From Lycium barbarum (taxonomy: Eukaryota > Streptophyta > Magnoliopsida > Solanales > Solanaceae), in assembly GCF_019175385.1 (NCBI RefSeq), contig NC_083339.1:81022120-81086119 (forward strand): a stretch of 64,000 bases of DNA. Direction: 5' to 3'. Below the pieces are notes generated by a model. It made no database searches. It was not told where the DNA came from and saw only the letters and a program-made list of their open reading frames with translations. This document shows positions 12,008 to 24,786 of the stretch, in pieces. The position numbers were made by a program, and so were the translations under genes. How positions within the stretch are numbered: position 1 is the stretch's first letter; every line of letters starts with the position of its first letter.

Positions 12008-12052
12008 GAGGGTATGCATGCCGGCAACCGGATAAGCATTCTTTTGTACCTT
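11899..12052. repeat. 70-bp inverted duplication across the LTR/target junction
   Basis: The left arm 11899-11968 is the reverse complement of the right arm 11983-12052, with about three mismatches and a 14-base spacer. The right arm holds the true LTR terminus, the TSD and 40 bases of host (Tat antisense ORF) sequence. The left arm, inside the LTR, is therefore an inverted copy of LTR end plus host DNA and replaces LTR sequence. It looks like a snap-back or template-switch event after insertion. Confidence 0.9.
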
Positions 12053-13037
12053 CTAATAGAGTTTAAAGTATCTGATGCAACTTTCACCGTTTGTAGATTT
12101 CTTATCCTTGTTTATTTTATTCTTGCAGAGTGTTGTGCTTGTGAATGAAGGTTTTCTCCGAGCCCAACATGAGATAGACGACTTAGGGCTCAGTTAGATA
12201 CTCAAGGCCGAGAAACAAAGAAGTTCAAACATCTCTTGCAACAAAAAGAGGATCAACTAAGTCGGGTCATTGCTCCCCTAACTCTCCAATTCGAGCTCCA
12301 AAGCAGCCAAAATAGAGAATCTCCGGTTGAAAACTGAGCTCGACGACGTAGTAAAAAAAAACAAATTCTTGGACGGGGACAACAAATATCTCAGCCCAAT
12401 TTAGGGATGAGCTTGGTGAGTTTAAGGCTATCATTTCCCAATTTAGGGATGCCAGAATGTCGAATTTGCCACCAAACTTGGTGAGTTTAAGGCTATCATT
12501 GCCCAATTTAGGGATGAGCTTGATTTTGTTAAAGGCGAGGTTGCGAAAATTGAGGAGAGGTTTAGGAAGCTCGAAGCTAAGATGGTCGTAGAGAAGGACA
12601 GGTTAAAGATAATTGAAGAAAAGGCCGAGACACGAGCCCGGATCAGTGATGAGCTTAAGGGAGAGCTCGAGGCCGCTGTTCAAGCCAATGATGTTGTTTA
12701 GGCCGAGCTGGCATCTTCCAACGAGTTTCGGGTCACTCTGAGTGACATGAAGTCCGAATTAGAGGAGAAATTAAAGAAGACTCAGGCTGGCCTGGAGGAA
12801 GCCTGCAAAGAGGTTGAGTCTACCGAGGCTCTTTCTACACTTTTAATAGAACACGAGAGGTGGAAGTCTCGTCGGATTACACTTGAGGCAGTTCAATGGG
12901 GTCTCGAAGATATTCCTGCTCGTATTGTAGATCCAAAAATTATAGAGGATCGGGCCAAGAAAGCACTCGAGGATAGCTCCGAGGAAGACCCTGAAGAGTC
13001 CGACTTTGATGACTCGGGTTCTTCTCAGATGGAGTAA
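12013..13037 (+). pseudogene. Antisense ORF of Tat element, C-terminal coiled-coil part
   Basis: After the solo LTR the reading frame resumes with MHAGN, then an intron whose donor has decayed (GGATAAGC instead of GGTAAGC at about 12031) and whose acceptor TTCTTGCAG ends at 12128. The next exon opens VVLVNEGFLRAQHEIDDL. It continues as a long Glu/Lys/Leu-rich heptad region typical of a coiled coil (LKAEKQRS, EELEEKLKKTQAGLEEACKE-like) and ends in an acidic tail EEDPEESDFDDSG with a TAA at 13035-13037. A 42-bp segment (CTTGGTGAGTTTAAGGCTAT...) is directly duplicated at 12413-12454 and 12478-12519. Several in-frame stops exist. It is the second half of the protein begun at 7515. Confidence 0.7.
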
Positions 13038-14171
13038 ATAGGGCTTGTAGGAACTTTTTATTTTTATGTTTAAAAATCATAAGTGTAAAGCTTCAGCCTG
13101 TTATGCTATATATGAAATTCGCATTTCTTTTTTCCATTATTTTCTCCGATCTTTAAGTCGGGCATACTTTATGATATTGCTTTGTATTGATGTTTGCTTC
13201 GTATTGATGTGCTTTGTAAAAACTGGCTGAGGTTCAACCTTAAGCCTTTTTAACAGTTTTTCTCTTGGAAAATCGAGCCAACCTTAAATTATGAGTTGTG
13301 GGCATTATTTTATTCGGTTCCTTCTTAACCAAAGACTTATTGATGGCTTACCCACGAGGCCTTTCTATGCTCTGTGAATTCAAATGTCTCCGATCCACCT
13401 CGGGCATTTAACTTGAGGTCTTTAATTATTTGACCCTCTTTCGACTGTTTGATTTTTTGTAAATTAGGCTGGATTAACTATAACCTTTGTGCCTTTGTCA
13501 ATTTTGTGACGACAGTCCCCAGTCAAGGGTATCATTAATAAAAGAGCGTTTTTGAAACGTATTTGTCAAAAGTATTTCTCTTCATATCTCAAATATTTGT
13601 TTCATACAAAAACTAAGGATTTCATCCGATCCAACTAAGGATTTCATCCGATCCCTTCTGCTCTTGCCGTAGCAATACTATCTGGGCACGATTAGTTCGA
13701 TCGTTTGGCCCTTACATCGAAACATAATACAGAAGGCTCGGGTAATTAAAAAAGAAAAACAAAAATTGTTTCGATGTTGACTTCGTTTCTTCTTTTGCTT
13801 CTTTGAGCTTTTCTCCGGTCTTGTTGTACCTGGTGAGGGTAATGTAGTCCCCTAGTGTTTGTTCATAAAGTATGAAGGGGGAAACACTACATAAAAATGA
13901 AGCTGTTAAATATCCAATCCCCAGTGCTTAGCTGGTTTTCGAGTTCACGGCACTTGGCCTTGTCTATTGAAACTAAGGTAACACGTTATACTTGTTGGCT
14001 CGTTAAAAACCTTGCCAAAAAACCGATTTCGGGATAAAATCGAGCTAACAAAAAGAGTGCAACACGTGTTTTCAGACCTAATTCTAAGACTTTCAAATTT
14101 ACTCCGATTTGACCCTGTAAAGAAGAAAGGTGAGAATTATTAGAATTCACAAAGGGTTAACGAATCGTACC
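13038..14171. other. Non-coding spacer between the convergent Tat genes
   Basis: These 1.1 kb lie between the antisense ORF stop (13037) and the integrase stop (14172) of the Tat element. I see no coding potential or repeats beyond short A/T runs and a small duplication (AAGGATTTCATCCGATCC at about 13615 and 13636). Terminators of both convergent transcripts would be expected here, but no clear signal is seen. Confidence 0.5.
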
Positions 14172-15114
14172 TCACCAATAGCCTTTCTTTAAGTGTGCTA
14201 CGTTCCAATTGTTGTGCAGCTGTTTGCCGTCTCTGATTTTCAATTGATAGGATTCTTTGCCAGTTATTTCGGTTACCTTATACGGTCCTTCCCAGTTTGG
14301 TCCTAATTTCCCATCATCGGGATTCTTCGTGTGCAGGGTAATCTTCCGAAGCACTAAGTCCCCAACTTGAAAATTTTGAAGGTTCGTCCTACGATTGTAG
14401 TATCTTCCCATCCGCTGTTTTTGAGCTGCTAAACGAACCAGCGCATTCTCGCGTAGTTCATCTGTTAAGTCATGCTTTACGGCCATAGCTTCTTCATTTG
14501 ACTCATTTGTTGCATACCGGAACCTCAGGCTCAGTTTGCCAACTTCTATAGGAATTAAAGCCTCGGCCTTGTAAACCACAGAAAATGGTGTTTCTCTCGT
14601 ACTCGACTTTGATGTGGTTCTGTAGGCCCACAATACTTCCGGCAAAACTTCCTTCCATTTGTGCTTTGACGACTCTAACCGCTTCCTCAGATTTTGGATT
14701 ATGGTTTTATTTGTTGACTCCGCCTGTCCGTTTGCACTCGGGTGATACGGAGTTGATACAATCTTCTTGATCTTCAGTCCTTCCGATGAATTGACGACCG
14801 TTATCACAAGTTATCTCTGCTGGAATACCGAACCGACAAACAATATGGTCCCAAATGAAGTTAATAACTTCCTTCTCTCTAACTTTCTCGAAGGCCTGTG
14901 CTTTAACCCATTTGAAAAAGTAGTCACTCATAAATAAAATAAACCGAAACTTACCTGTAGCCCATGGCAAAAGGCAGACAATATCCATTCCCCATTTCAT
15001 AAACGGCCAAGGGGACAGTATCGGGTGCAGCAACTCCGCCGGCTGGTGTATCATCGGTGCGTGCTTTTGGCACCCATCATATTTACGGACAAAGCTTTTC
15101 GTGTCTTCCTCCAT
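14172..15114 (-). pseudogene. Tat integrase
   Basis: Integrase inserts the cDNA into host DNA. The zinc-binding part survives as YDGCQKHAP, with the first Cys of the CX2C pair changed to Tyr. The catalytic core shows GMDIVCLLPWATGK, FMSDYFFKW and ITCDNGRQFIG (the two Asp of D,D-35-E). After a frameshift near 14760 it continues with STPYHPSANGQAESTNKT, which includes the catalytic Glu. The C-terminal region (VGDLVLRKI, LGPNWEGPYKV) ends at a stop at 14172-14174. At least one frameshift and the Cys loss make it inactive. It directly follows the extra RNase H. Confidence 0.88.
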
Positions 15115-15142
15115 CCGGCTTTAATAATATCCTGCTCTGATT

Positions 15143-16276
15143 TCAGACCAAAGCTTCGGCACCCGAATGATTACCGCAGGTCCCTTCATGAACCTCTCTC
15201 ATCACATAATCTGTCTCTCCGGGCCCTAAGCACTTAGCCAAAGGTCCGTAGAAAGATCGACGATACAACTGGTCGTCGACCAAGCAGAATCTTGCTACTT
15301 TGGTTCGTAGAGAACTCGATTCTTTTGGGTCTATTGGGAGCTTTCCTTCTCGCAAGTAATAAATATATTTGTTGCGCCAATCCCATGTCAGGCCCATTGC
15401 ATTTATTACGGCGCGACCGTTTTCCACAACCAAGTTCATCAATTGGACGACCGTACCAGAATTGAACTCCTCCGCTTCGACCGAAGAGCCCAAGTTAGTC
15501 AATACATTTGCTTCGTTGTTTTTCTCCCTCGATATATGAACCATAGTCCATTCTTTAAACCGATGCAATATTACTTGAGTTTTTTTCAAGTATTTTTGCA
15601 TTCGTTCATCTTTAACTTCGAAAACACTGTTGACTTGATTTACGACCAGAAGGGAGTCACACTTAGCTTCGATGACTTTGGCTCCTAAACTCCGAGTCAA
15701 TTCTAAACCTGCAATCATAGCCTCATATTCAGCTTTATTGTTAGTCAATTATAAAGTTCTGATTGATTGTCTAATAACGTCACCTGCGGGGGTCTTAAGA
15801 ACAATACCCAATCCGGACCCTTTTAGGTTCAATGCCCCATTTGTATACAGGGTCCAGATCCTCGAGACTTTTCTCGAGGTTAACATGAGCTCTTTTTCCA
15901 CCTCGGGAACCATCGCTGAGGTAAAGTCCGCTACGAAGTCGGCTAAGATTTGAGATTTAATAGCCATTCTAGGCCTATACTTGATATCATAACCGCTAAT
16001 TTCCACGGCCCATTTAGTCAACCTACCCGACAGTTCCGGTTTATGCATGACATTTTTTAATGGGTAAGTAGTTACCACACATATGGGGTGGCATTAAAAA
16101 TAAGGTTTTAGCTTCCTTGAAGCACTTACTAAAGCCAACGCTAATTTTTTGAGGTGCGGATAACGGGTCTCCACATCTCGTAATTTCCTACTTACATAGT
16201 AGATAGGGAATTGTGTACCTCGTTCTTCTCTGACCAAAACGCTGCTTACCGCAACCTCGGATACCGCTAGATACAA
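15143..16276 (-). pseudogene. Tat RNase H and additional (archaeal-type) RNase H
   Basis: The first part (16276-16094) is the RT-linked RNase H: MYLAVSEVAVSSVLVRE, YYVSRKLRDVETRY. The next (16078-15749) contains the connection ISGYDIKYRPR and the start of the second RNase H, WTLYTNGALNLKGSG, in which the expected catalytic Asp of YTDG is Asn. After a stop at 15749 it resumes MTNNKAEYEAMIAGLELTR (catalytic Glu) and AKCDSLLVVNQV (catalytic Asp). A linker toward integrase follows, with the His motif VREVHEGTCGNH-like near 15170. The duplicated RNase H is diagnostic for the Tat lineage. Confidence 0.88.
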
Positions 16277-16282
16277 GAAAAG

Positions 16283-17485
16283 TTATTCATCTGCCTTCAG
16301 TGTGTGCAATAAGGGTGGGCTCGACAAGTACCGTTTCAACTCTTCCAAAGCCTCTTGACATTTTGGTGTCCATAAGAAGTCATTCTTTTTCCTTAACAAA
16401 GAAAAGAAACGGTGTCTTTTATCCGATGACCTCGAAATGAACCGGTTCAGAACTGCTATCCTTCTGGTCAACCTTTGTAACGCCTTCACGTTGATCACTA
16501 CTTTGATGTCCTCGATGGCTTTGATTTTGTCCGGGTTGATTTCAATCCCCCGGTTTGACACCATGAAGCCCAGAAACTTGCCAGATCTGACCCCGAATGC
16601 ATACTTCTCCGGGTTCAATTTCATGTTGTACTTGCGAAGTATATCAAAGGTATCCTGCAAATATTTTAAATGGTCCTCTGTTTCCAGGGACTTGACTAAC
16701 ATGTCATCAATGTGAACCTCCATTATTTTACCTATCTGTTCTTCGAACATTTGGTTAACTAGACGTTGATAAGTTGCTCCAACATTTTTTAATCCGAATG
16801 ACATTACATCTTAGCAATAAGTCCCATATCAGGTTATAAAGGAAGTTTTCTCTTGATCCTCCGGGTTCATCCGAATTTGGTTGTACCCGGCGTAGGCATC
16901 AAGAAAACTCAACATCTCATGCCTGGCTGTTGCATCGATCATTCTATCAATGTGAGGCATAGGGAATGAATCCTTCGGGCATGCTTTGTTTAGATCTTTA
17001 TAATCAAAACATATTCTAAATTTGTTACCTTTCTTCGGTGCAATGACGAAATTAGCTAACCAATCCGGATATTTAACCTCCCGGATATAACCTATTTTTA
17101 AAAGCTTTGTTACCTCATCTTTGACGAAGACATGTTTTGATTTGGCCATCGGTCTTCTTTTCTGTTTGACCAGAGTGAATTTTTTATCGAGGCTGAGTTT
17201 ATGTGTCGTCAACTCCGGTGGTACACCTGTCATATCTAAATGGGACCATGCAAAACAATCGAAATTAGCTTGAAGAAATTTAATTAACTTGCTCCTGAGC
17301 TCCGAGGTTAACCCCGTGCCCAGGTATACCATTCTATCCGGTAAGTGCACGAACAAGATGATCTGTTCCAACTCCTCTACGGTATACTTGGTCGCATCCG
17401 AATCATCCGGTAATACGAACGATCTGGGCATACCGAAATCATCTTCTTCGAAACTCGAGCTCATCTCCTCCTTCTCTTTATTCAA
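16283..17485 (-). pseudogene. Tat reverse transcriptase
   Basis: This copies element RNA into cDNA. Fingers and palm motifs run KQKRRPMAKSKHVFVKDEV, FRICFDYKDLNKACPKDSFP and FLDAYAGYNQIRMNPEDQEK. A stop at 16829 follows, then MSFGLKNVGATYQRLVNQMF, the catalytic box HIDDMLVKS (both Asp kept) and the thumb GKFLGFMVSNRGIEINPDK. The break is about 24 nt between 16804 and 16829, consistent with a point stop. It is upstream of and in line with the RNase H. Confidence 0.9.
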
Positions 17486-17503
17486 ACCCGCATTCTTTAA
17501 TTG

Positions 17504-18208
17504 CTATTTGATGTCTTTGCCTTTGGTCGATTCAACTATTTTTTGAACTGGTTCCTTTAGGACGAGGGGGGCTTCTTCAACCGCGAACATTTTCTTTGCT
17601 TCGGGTTGTTCACCATGGACCGTCTTTATCCCTTCCGGAGTTGGGAATTTCAACATCTGATGTAATGTCGATGGTACCACCCTCATGCTATGAATCCATG
17701 GTCTGCCGAGCAAAGCATTATACTTCAGCTCTCCCTTAAATACATAGAACACAGTCTACTGAATAGTCCCGTCTATGTTGATTGGTAAAGAAATTTCTCC
17801 CTTAGTAGTTTCGCTTGTCATATTGAATCCGCTGAGCACCCGAGCCACCGGAACAATTTGATCCAGCAACCTCAGTTGTTTTACCACTCTCCATCAGATA
17901 ATGTTGGTTGAACTACCTGGGTCAATCAAAATACGTTTAACTTGAGATTTAAAAATAGGAATAGAAATTACCGACGCATCATTGTGTGGTCGAATGATGC
18001 TTTCTGCATCCTCATTGTTGAAGGAAATGGATCCCTTGGGCACATAATCCCTGGTCCGCTTTTCTCGTACAATGGAAACCTTTGTTCTTTTCATCATCAG
18101 TCCTCGTGGTGTATCCATTCCTCCAATTCTCATATTGATCACGTGCTGTGGTTCCATGGGCTTGACCTGTTTGTGATCTTCCCTTCCTTTATAGTGGCTT
18201 TTGGCCCA
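17504..18208 (-). pseudogene. Tat protease and upstream linker, truncated
   Basis: 18157-17894 contains RILIDPGSSTNII, the aspartic-protease active-site strand (D-P-G-S, in place of the usual D-S/T/G-G). It continues 17752-17504 with [20 protein letters not shown] and a linker toward RT. Stops separate the pieces. The upstream gag is absent because the element is cut at about 18208, where the LTR of array E starts. Confidence 0.8.
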
Positions 18209-20177
18209 TCGAGTCTAGTTTCCAAGGCAATAAATAGCTCGTTGATAGGACATCGGAATAGAGAATTACGAACGTTACAAGTTCGGCTGGCATAACAGAA
18301 ACGCGTGCTACAGTACTGCTACCCGCATTTGGACTAATATAAACGGGGCTTGCCCCCTCGTTTTTCAGCCCAACCTCGTCCAAATTATTCCAAAATCCTC
18401 TAGAAAGTTCCCCAACTCCCAATCCCAAATTTCAAGCCTAAATTAGCTACAATTCCCAAATTTCGGTCGAGGCAACGTATAGTTGCGAGTATAGAATCGT
18501 ATAGCGACGCGTGTGGTCCAAGTTTAAGGTGAAAAACGTGAAGATATAGTGATATTATCAGGATTAAGGTATGAATCTCCTAGTATTAATGTTAATTTTG
18601 GTTTATTTATGGAGATAGAACCGTTAAATAGCTGTATAATAATATTATTGGTGGAGATGTAGATAAATATTATATGGGAGGTTTTATGGAGTATTTGGTA
18701 TTGAGAATAACATGGTTGATGTTGGTCTTGTTGTTGTTATTGTTGGTTACTAAATTGTAATTTCAGGCTCGGCATATAAACAGGGGAGATGCTACCCGAA
18801 TTTTAGCAGAATTTAAAAGGAATTAATTTAAGGGGTTAAGATAAACGTATGATAACGGGCCAAACAGTAGTATTAATTTTCTTAAATATAGATTTACGAG
18901 CTTGGAAAGACAAGAGTGCAGTAGTTAGAGTTAAGGCAACTGGAAAGGTATGTTAAGGCTTTCCCTTTCTTTCATTTTGCATTATCCTATGACACGAGCG
19001 AACAAAGAGTAATCGAGTCTCCATATTACTCTAATCTTAGAAGTACTAGGAGTATCTCAGTTCTTGATGATCCTATACCCCTTGTTATGATTGTTCTTTC
19101 TCTTTATGGGTCCTGAGTTTTATATCATGATTATGTTAGTTCACATTCATGCATTGCATTCATTTACATATATGCATATTGACCCGTGACCAGAAGGCAT
19201 TATATATATATAGGGTATGGGGAAATGGGCGAGGCATTACATACGCATTACCACCTGATCAGCTGGTGCACAGTGATGATGATTATAATGCCCGAAGGGG
19301 CCATTATGTTATTATCCCCGAAGGGGCCATTATGTTATTATTCCCGAAGGGGCCTATATGGGAAATGGATCGGGCTGTACGTTCCTCGACACTATGACTT
19401 GTGCATAACATATGCCCTCAGAGGCATTTTTAGTAAGCAGATGCATTCATACAGGTATGTTCGTATAGTCAGACATATAGATGCATTAATACAGATATGT
19501 TCAGACAGTCAGACATACAAATGTATTTAGTGAGTCAATTTAGCTCATGATTTTCAGATTTCATTCATGACTCCTATGTGTATGTTACTCTTCTGCCCTA
19601 CATACTCGGTATATTTTTCGTATTGACGTCCCTTTTGCTGCGGGGCGCTGCATTCACGCCTGCAGGTAGAGATTGACAGAACTCCTCAGTAGCCATAACT
19701 TGACAGCCGCTGGTGGTTAGCTCCCTTTTATTCGGAGTTGCCAGGTCTATGTGGAGTCGTTCTTTTGTGTTTATGGACGACGGGTGAGCCGGAGCCTTGT
19801 CCCGCCCAAGACTCAGTTATGCTTATTTAGAGGATTGTAGATACATGTACAGTATACTTAGTTAGTCCGTGTCCCTGTGGCCTATCCTTTGATGCATAGT
19901 TACTTATGAGAGTCGTTTCAGCTCATACAGTGGTTTGAGCAGTTTCGTATATATTCCATGAGGCGGCCGGACCGCATACAGTTAGGTTTTGTTTCTTGAG
20001 GAGGTGGCCAAACCATAAAGAGTTATATATATATATCTAAGGTGGGATTTTTCTGAGTGTAGGTGGCCACTTTAGGCCTATCCACGTTCTTAGCTAAATG
20101 TAAGTTTAAATGTTGGTTCGCCCAGTCCAGGTAGGCACCGGGTGTCAGTCGTGGCCCTCCAGATTTGGGGCGTGACA
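18209..20177 (+). repeat. LTR1 of array E, 5'-truncated
   Basis: From TCGAGTCTAG onward it matches LTR2 from about 25128. The TATA box reads ATATAAACGGGG near 18338, and the donor-like AAG|GTATG is at 18569. Three copies of CCCGAAGGGGCCATTATG lie at 19289-19350. The deep-LTR hairpin GACGTCCC/GGGGCGC is at about 19625-19648. It ends CGTGACA. The short TA run here (19200-19215) is expanded to ~95 bp in LTR2. Confidence 0.9.
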
Positions 20178-20181
20178 AACG

Positions 20182-20274
20182 TGGTATCAGAGTAATTCTA
20201 TCCTAGGGTTTTCTACAAGCCGTGTCTAATAGAGTCTTGTTTATTGTGTGTTGCACGCCACATTTATAAACAGG
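20182..20274 (+). other. Primer-binding site and leader stem-loop, interior A
   Basis: TGGTATCAGAG at 20182-20192 is the tRNA-Met-type PBS. CTTGTTTAT (20236-20244) can pair with ATAAACAGG (20266-20274) with one G-U pair, the counterpart of the stem-loops in A, I and J. Confidence 0.75.
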
Positions 20275-23200
20275 AAGCTACAGGGCATTTAGGATGGTTA
20301 CTCTTCTTTCTTATCTTAGATCGTGATGTAGAGCTAAGCAATAGGATATGAAGTCCCTGATTCTAACCCTAAATATTTTGGGTTGTGGATGAGCAGTTGA
20401 TTATACAGCTTGGAGAAATTAATGAGAATTGATGTTTGTTGACCCGAAAGGTATGTTCCCTACTTTATTGATATTGATGTATATGGACGACTAGTACATG
20501 AGCGAGATGCCACTTGTATTTGTGATTGCCCTGAGAGACATTGGATGTGTTTTCTGGGCTGCGTGCAGGGTTGAGATAGTAATAATTATAGAGGAAACTC
20601 TGCCAAAATTTTTACAAATTAAATTGTTTGAATGTCTATGCCATAGAGAAAGAGTAAAGGGAAATGTCATAACAGACGTTTGGTAAGCTAGAGTGAGTAA
20701 ACAATTATGAGACGTTTTTAACGAGGATTTTTAGAATGATTCTAATTTGAATTAAGGGATGAACCCAGGAGGAAAGGTAATTAGTAGTTAGAGGAACTAG
20801 AATGAGTTGCATTCAAGATATCAGAAGACTGGGGCTCATTGAAGATATAGGGAAAGCCGACCTTAAGTACTCAAATACAGTATTACGATTCATAGATTGA
20901 CAAGAAAGAGATAACAAAGAGATATTGATAAGGAAAAAGGAATTTAATGAGTAGGGGAAGACTTCATTTTAGAGGTATGTATATATAGGATCAGGACTGG
21001 TTGATAATAGACATATGGACTCATTTTATTGAAACTTCCCTATATGATGTAAGTTTGCCTTGGGATTCAGAAGTCACTAGTTATTTAACTTCAAGGGGAC
21101 TTTGAGTATTTGATAGTTGGTACTATTCTGAGAATCATTATGACCACGTTACTTCTGATACTAATGACGGCCTCGGACCCAGGAATGAGAAGTGGTTAAG
21201 TAAGCTGGGCTACAACTATGATTGCCTTCTCGATTATTTATATAATTCCTAATGTGCAATGTTATTGACTGATTAAAGAAATGAAGATCATACGAATTTC
21301 AGGCAATAGTTGATCCTTATGAGAAGGTTTCACCTTGATTTTGTTTTTCAGACGAATGTTGTGAAGGTAACTTGACGATAGAAAAATAAGAGCGATGTTG
21401 GATTATGAAAAAAAAAGTAGAGTAGGTGTTTGAGTGGAGATTATTCATTAAGGATTTATCGCCAGAAAATCATAATCAGGACTTAGAAAAATATGCTAAG
21501 AAGTCCTACAAATTCAGACATGCGAAAGGTATGAGAAATCAGAATAGCTGAGGGAAAATTAGGAGCATATGAGCCATACGATTATAATTTCAAAATGATT
21601 GTAAGGTAGAGTCTGGCTAGCTGGTCAAAAAGAGAGGAGATGTAATAAGTCACAGACTCAAGACAGAGTTAAAAAGCAAAGGGAGCATTTTGCAAGTAAG
21701 ATTTTGAAAAGCGACGCAAATGATAAGTCATGTGTGGCTACCTTAAATATTATGTGTCTCGACGTTAAATATTATGTGTGGCCTTATGATCAATCTTATG
21801 ATATGCTAAAGGAATTGATTGGGCTGGATATTGAAGTTAAGGTACCAAGTGCTACAGGGCAGATCGAGATTGGTTTCCTCTGAATATTAAAAGTTAGATA
21901 ATCATGATGCAACAATATTAGGGAAAAGAGAAATAGGTATGCATAAGAGTAAGAAGAAGATTGTGATGCCAAGATAAGAAAAGAAACGTATGCAGGAGAT
22001 TTATGTTCCTAGTAAGGATCGAGCAAAGTATCCGAGGGAAGGGTTAAGGCGGCGGTAGAGACAAAAAGCCATTCGGATAAATTTTTAAGGTAAACGAGCA
22101 GGAAGGATAGAGTGTGGCAAAAGGTGATAGAGGGCGAATGCGAAAATCCTGAAAATAGATTTTGGTAGATAGGACCGAAGTATAATAACGATGGATATGG
22201 ATGTAACCTGAGGAAGAATAGTAAGATTTTATAAAAAGTGTCATGGGATTTCTGACTCTTAAGGTATACCTGGAGAGGTAAATATGAAGCCATATTTATA
22301 CGCTGAGCTAGAAAATGGAAAAACGCCCCAAGAAATGATCTTTGCAATAGAACGGATTTGTACTTATAGTGGAATGTTCTACAGTCTCCCAGGCAATTAT
22401 TGTAGAATGGCAAATTGGAAAAGGGCATTTATTGAGTAAAGGGAAATTTAGGGAAACTATAAGGATAAGAGTAAGAGAAGGTATGTTAATGAATTGGTTA
22501 AAGAAGTGACGCGATTAATAAAGTTGGCAGGTTTGGCCAGAAGCAGGCATTGATGCCATAAAACAATGGTCTTGATAGGGACTGCAGAGATACGATACTA
22601 AAGGAAATAGGATGAATATGCGAGGGATATACATGAATATGAACAAGTTACAACATCTAAAAGGGATGTCAAGAAAGGGGTGAAAGGAGAAAGAAAGAGA
22701 TATATTTTATGGGTATTTATGATTAGGACAAGGATCGACAAGATGTTGGAGGAACTATGACACCTGACTATGGTATAACCACTCAGTAAAGAAGAACTAC
22801 AGAACAGTATGAGCTGGGCAAATGAAAGAGCGGGTCGTGGGAAATAGATGCGATAGTACATTGACTTACGATGCGATAGTACATTGACTTACGATGGTAT
22901 TGAATAAAGAAACCATATTTGGTCGGCTAAAGGATAAGGTCAGTGAAAGAGAGGGAAACAGACAAAAGCCTTAAACCGCAAAGGTAAACAGAGGAAATGA
23001 GTATCTAAGAACTTTAGATATCTACGTGACGGATAAACTCAAACAACAAATAGGGCATGGCAGACTATGGGGAAGACTTATCAGGTAAAAAAATTAAGCG
23101 AAGGCCAAGAGTCAAAGAAGAACCTCAAAGGAGGTAATAAAGAGATGACGTGTATGATTGGAACAAAGCTAGTGACAATGAACTCTCATGGAATGAGCAA

Positions 23201-24786
23201 AATAATGGTTCTTCTAGGAAGGAAATGTCTATGATTGAAAACTGCAGACAAAGAAAAGATTGAAATTATTTGGATTCGCTGCATGATAAGGAGCCTGGTT
23301 CGCATTTAGGCAAATTTCCAAATCTATCCCTAATTTATCAGCTGGATTAAAGGATTAGCAACCTTTAGAATAAATTGAAAGAAAAGGATCCTTGAAGAAA
23401 ATATTTGAGAAACTCTTTGAGTAGGTACAATAATTATCGATAGCCAGACCAAGCATAAGAAGCCTTATCAAGAATATGAGAGAATCAAGCAAAGTGTATG
23501 GATGAAAGGAAATTTCGGCGTGACATTAGCTGGAAGATAAAATACCGCAAGGATTGATTCAGTTGCCACAGGAAAGCAAGAGATACTACATTACCAGTTT
23601 CTGAGGTTATCTTTAAGGGGGGAAGAATAAGTTAAATCCCAAGAAGATGAGGGCACGGAACATCTGTGTAGCGTAAGAAGGCTACGTGGAGATCAAAAGA
23701 AAAAAGGATTTCTGGTATGTTGGGATAAAAGGGAAGATAAGACCAAAATTGGATAAAAGTATATTATAAGTATTGGGTAAATGAATATATGAGGATGTAA
23801 ACGACTGAAGTCGAAGAGACAACGAGGATGATAAAGTATGAGGAGTTAGTTGGCAGACGAGTGATACGAAAAAGAGATAACCGTGAGCACGAATATAAAT
23901 TTTACCCACAAAAGGAGGATAATTGTACCAAATAATTTATTGGGCAAGGAATTCGGTGAAACTGGGAACACACCCATTGATAGCAAATCAACAGTCGTCA
24001 AGAAACACCAACGGAATTGTGAAACCATGAATATAGAGTCTACATGTACGTGAGGACGATGAGCTAGCAATTGCACAAGAAAGAACTATATCTGTTAAGA
24101 AGAAACCATGTCATTGCTCATACAAAGGAACCAAGGAATCCAAGGAAGATTAATCGTCACAAAAATGGAGGCGCTCCAGTGTAAGGAATTATCGAGTACT
24201 ACTATAATAAGACTGGAAATGCCATAGATTCCGTGTAAGAAAACCCAAAAGGGGTAAGGAATATTAAATAGTTGAGCAGAATCAATCAGTGTCGATACAA
24301 CTGAACGGTATGCCGACGAGAGATAGAGTAACATTTCAGCAGAAGAGCTCACAATACAACTGGCGATCAACTGGGAAATAAAGAGTAAAGCTCAGAGTAT
24401 TTTAGGAACTCTTGGTGATGATAATTAAACATCAGATTGATCGCTATGTATATGAATGATGGGGTTAATAGATAAGTTATCGAAAATCATCAACAGAATA
24501 TGAGGGAATATTGAATGGACCATAAGTAGAAAGGTTTCAACCCCGAAACGAATAAAAGAGGACTGTCACTTCAGGAAAATGACACAGTGTCATATGTCAA
24601 TAAATTATAGTTGCAATTTATTATTCTAAGGTGTATAGCCTCCAAGGAACCGCGAAGAGGATCATAAGTTGCATAGTTCGAATAAGTTCAGCTCTGAATG
24701 CGTGAGTAAGAGTGCAAGTAATTCGAGTCAATACCAGCAAACACCGATGAGAATATTGATAGCAATGTCAGAATGAACTCTATTTT

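Larger units (their letters stand above)
7267..18208 (-). mobile_element. Element D: Tat-lineage Ty3/gypsy retrotransposon with antisense ORF, decayed
   Basis: The minus strand holds protease, RT, RNase H, an additional RNase H and integrase in that order (18208 to 14172). The extra RNase H after the RT-RNase H marks the Tat lineage (Ogre/Grande/Retand relatives). On the plus strand, converging on pol, lies an ORF of the 'putative gypsy-type transposon' plus coiled-coil type (7515-13037), which Tat relatives carry in antisense between pol and the 3' LTR. No LTR of this element is visible. The left end is bounded by hAT sequence and the right end is cut at about 18208, where a truncated LTR of array E begins. 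Gag is missing. Confidence 0.85.

Noticed and set aside
22009..22428. 139-codon minus-strand frame, also partly open at 29087-29456
   Set aside because: Similarity between the two copies is explained by duplicated interior DNA. The second copy is frameshifted and no domain is visible.
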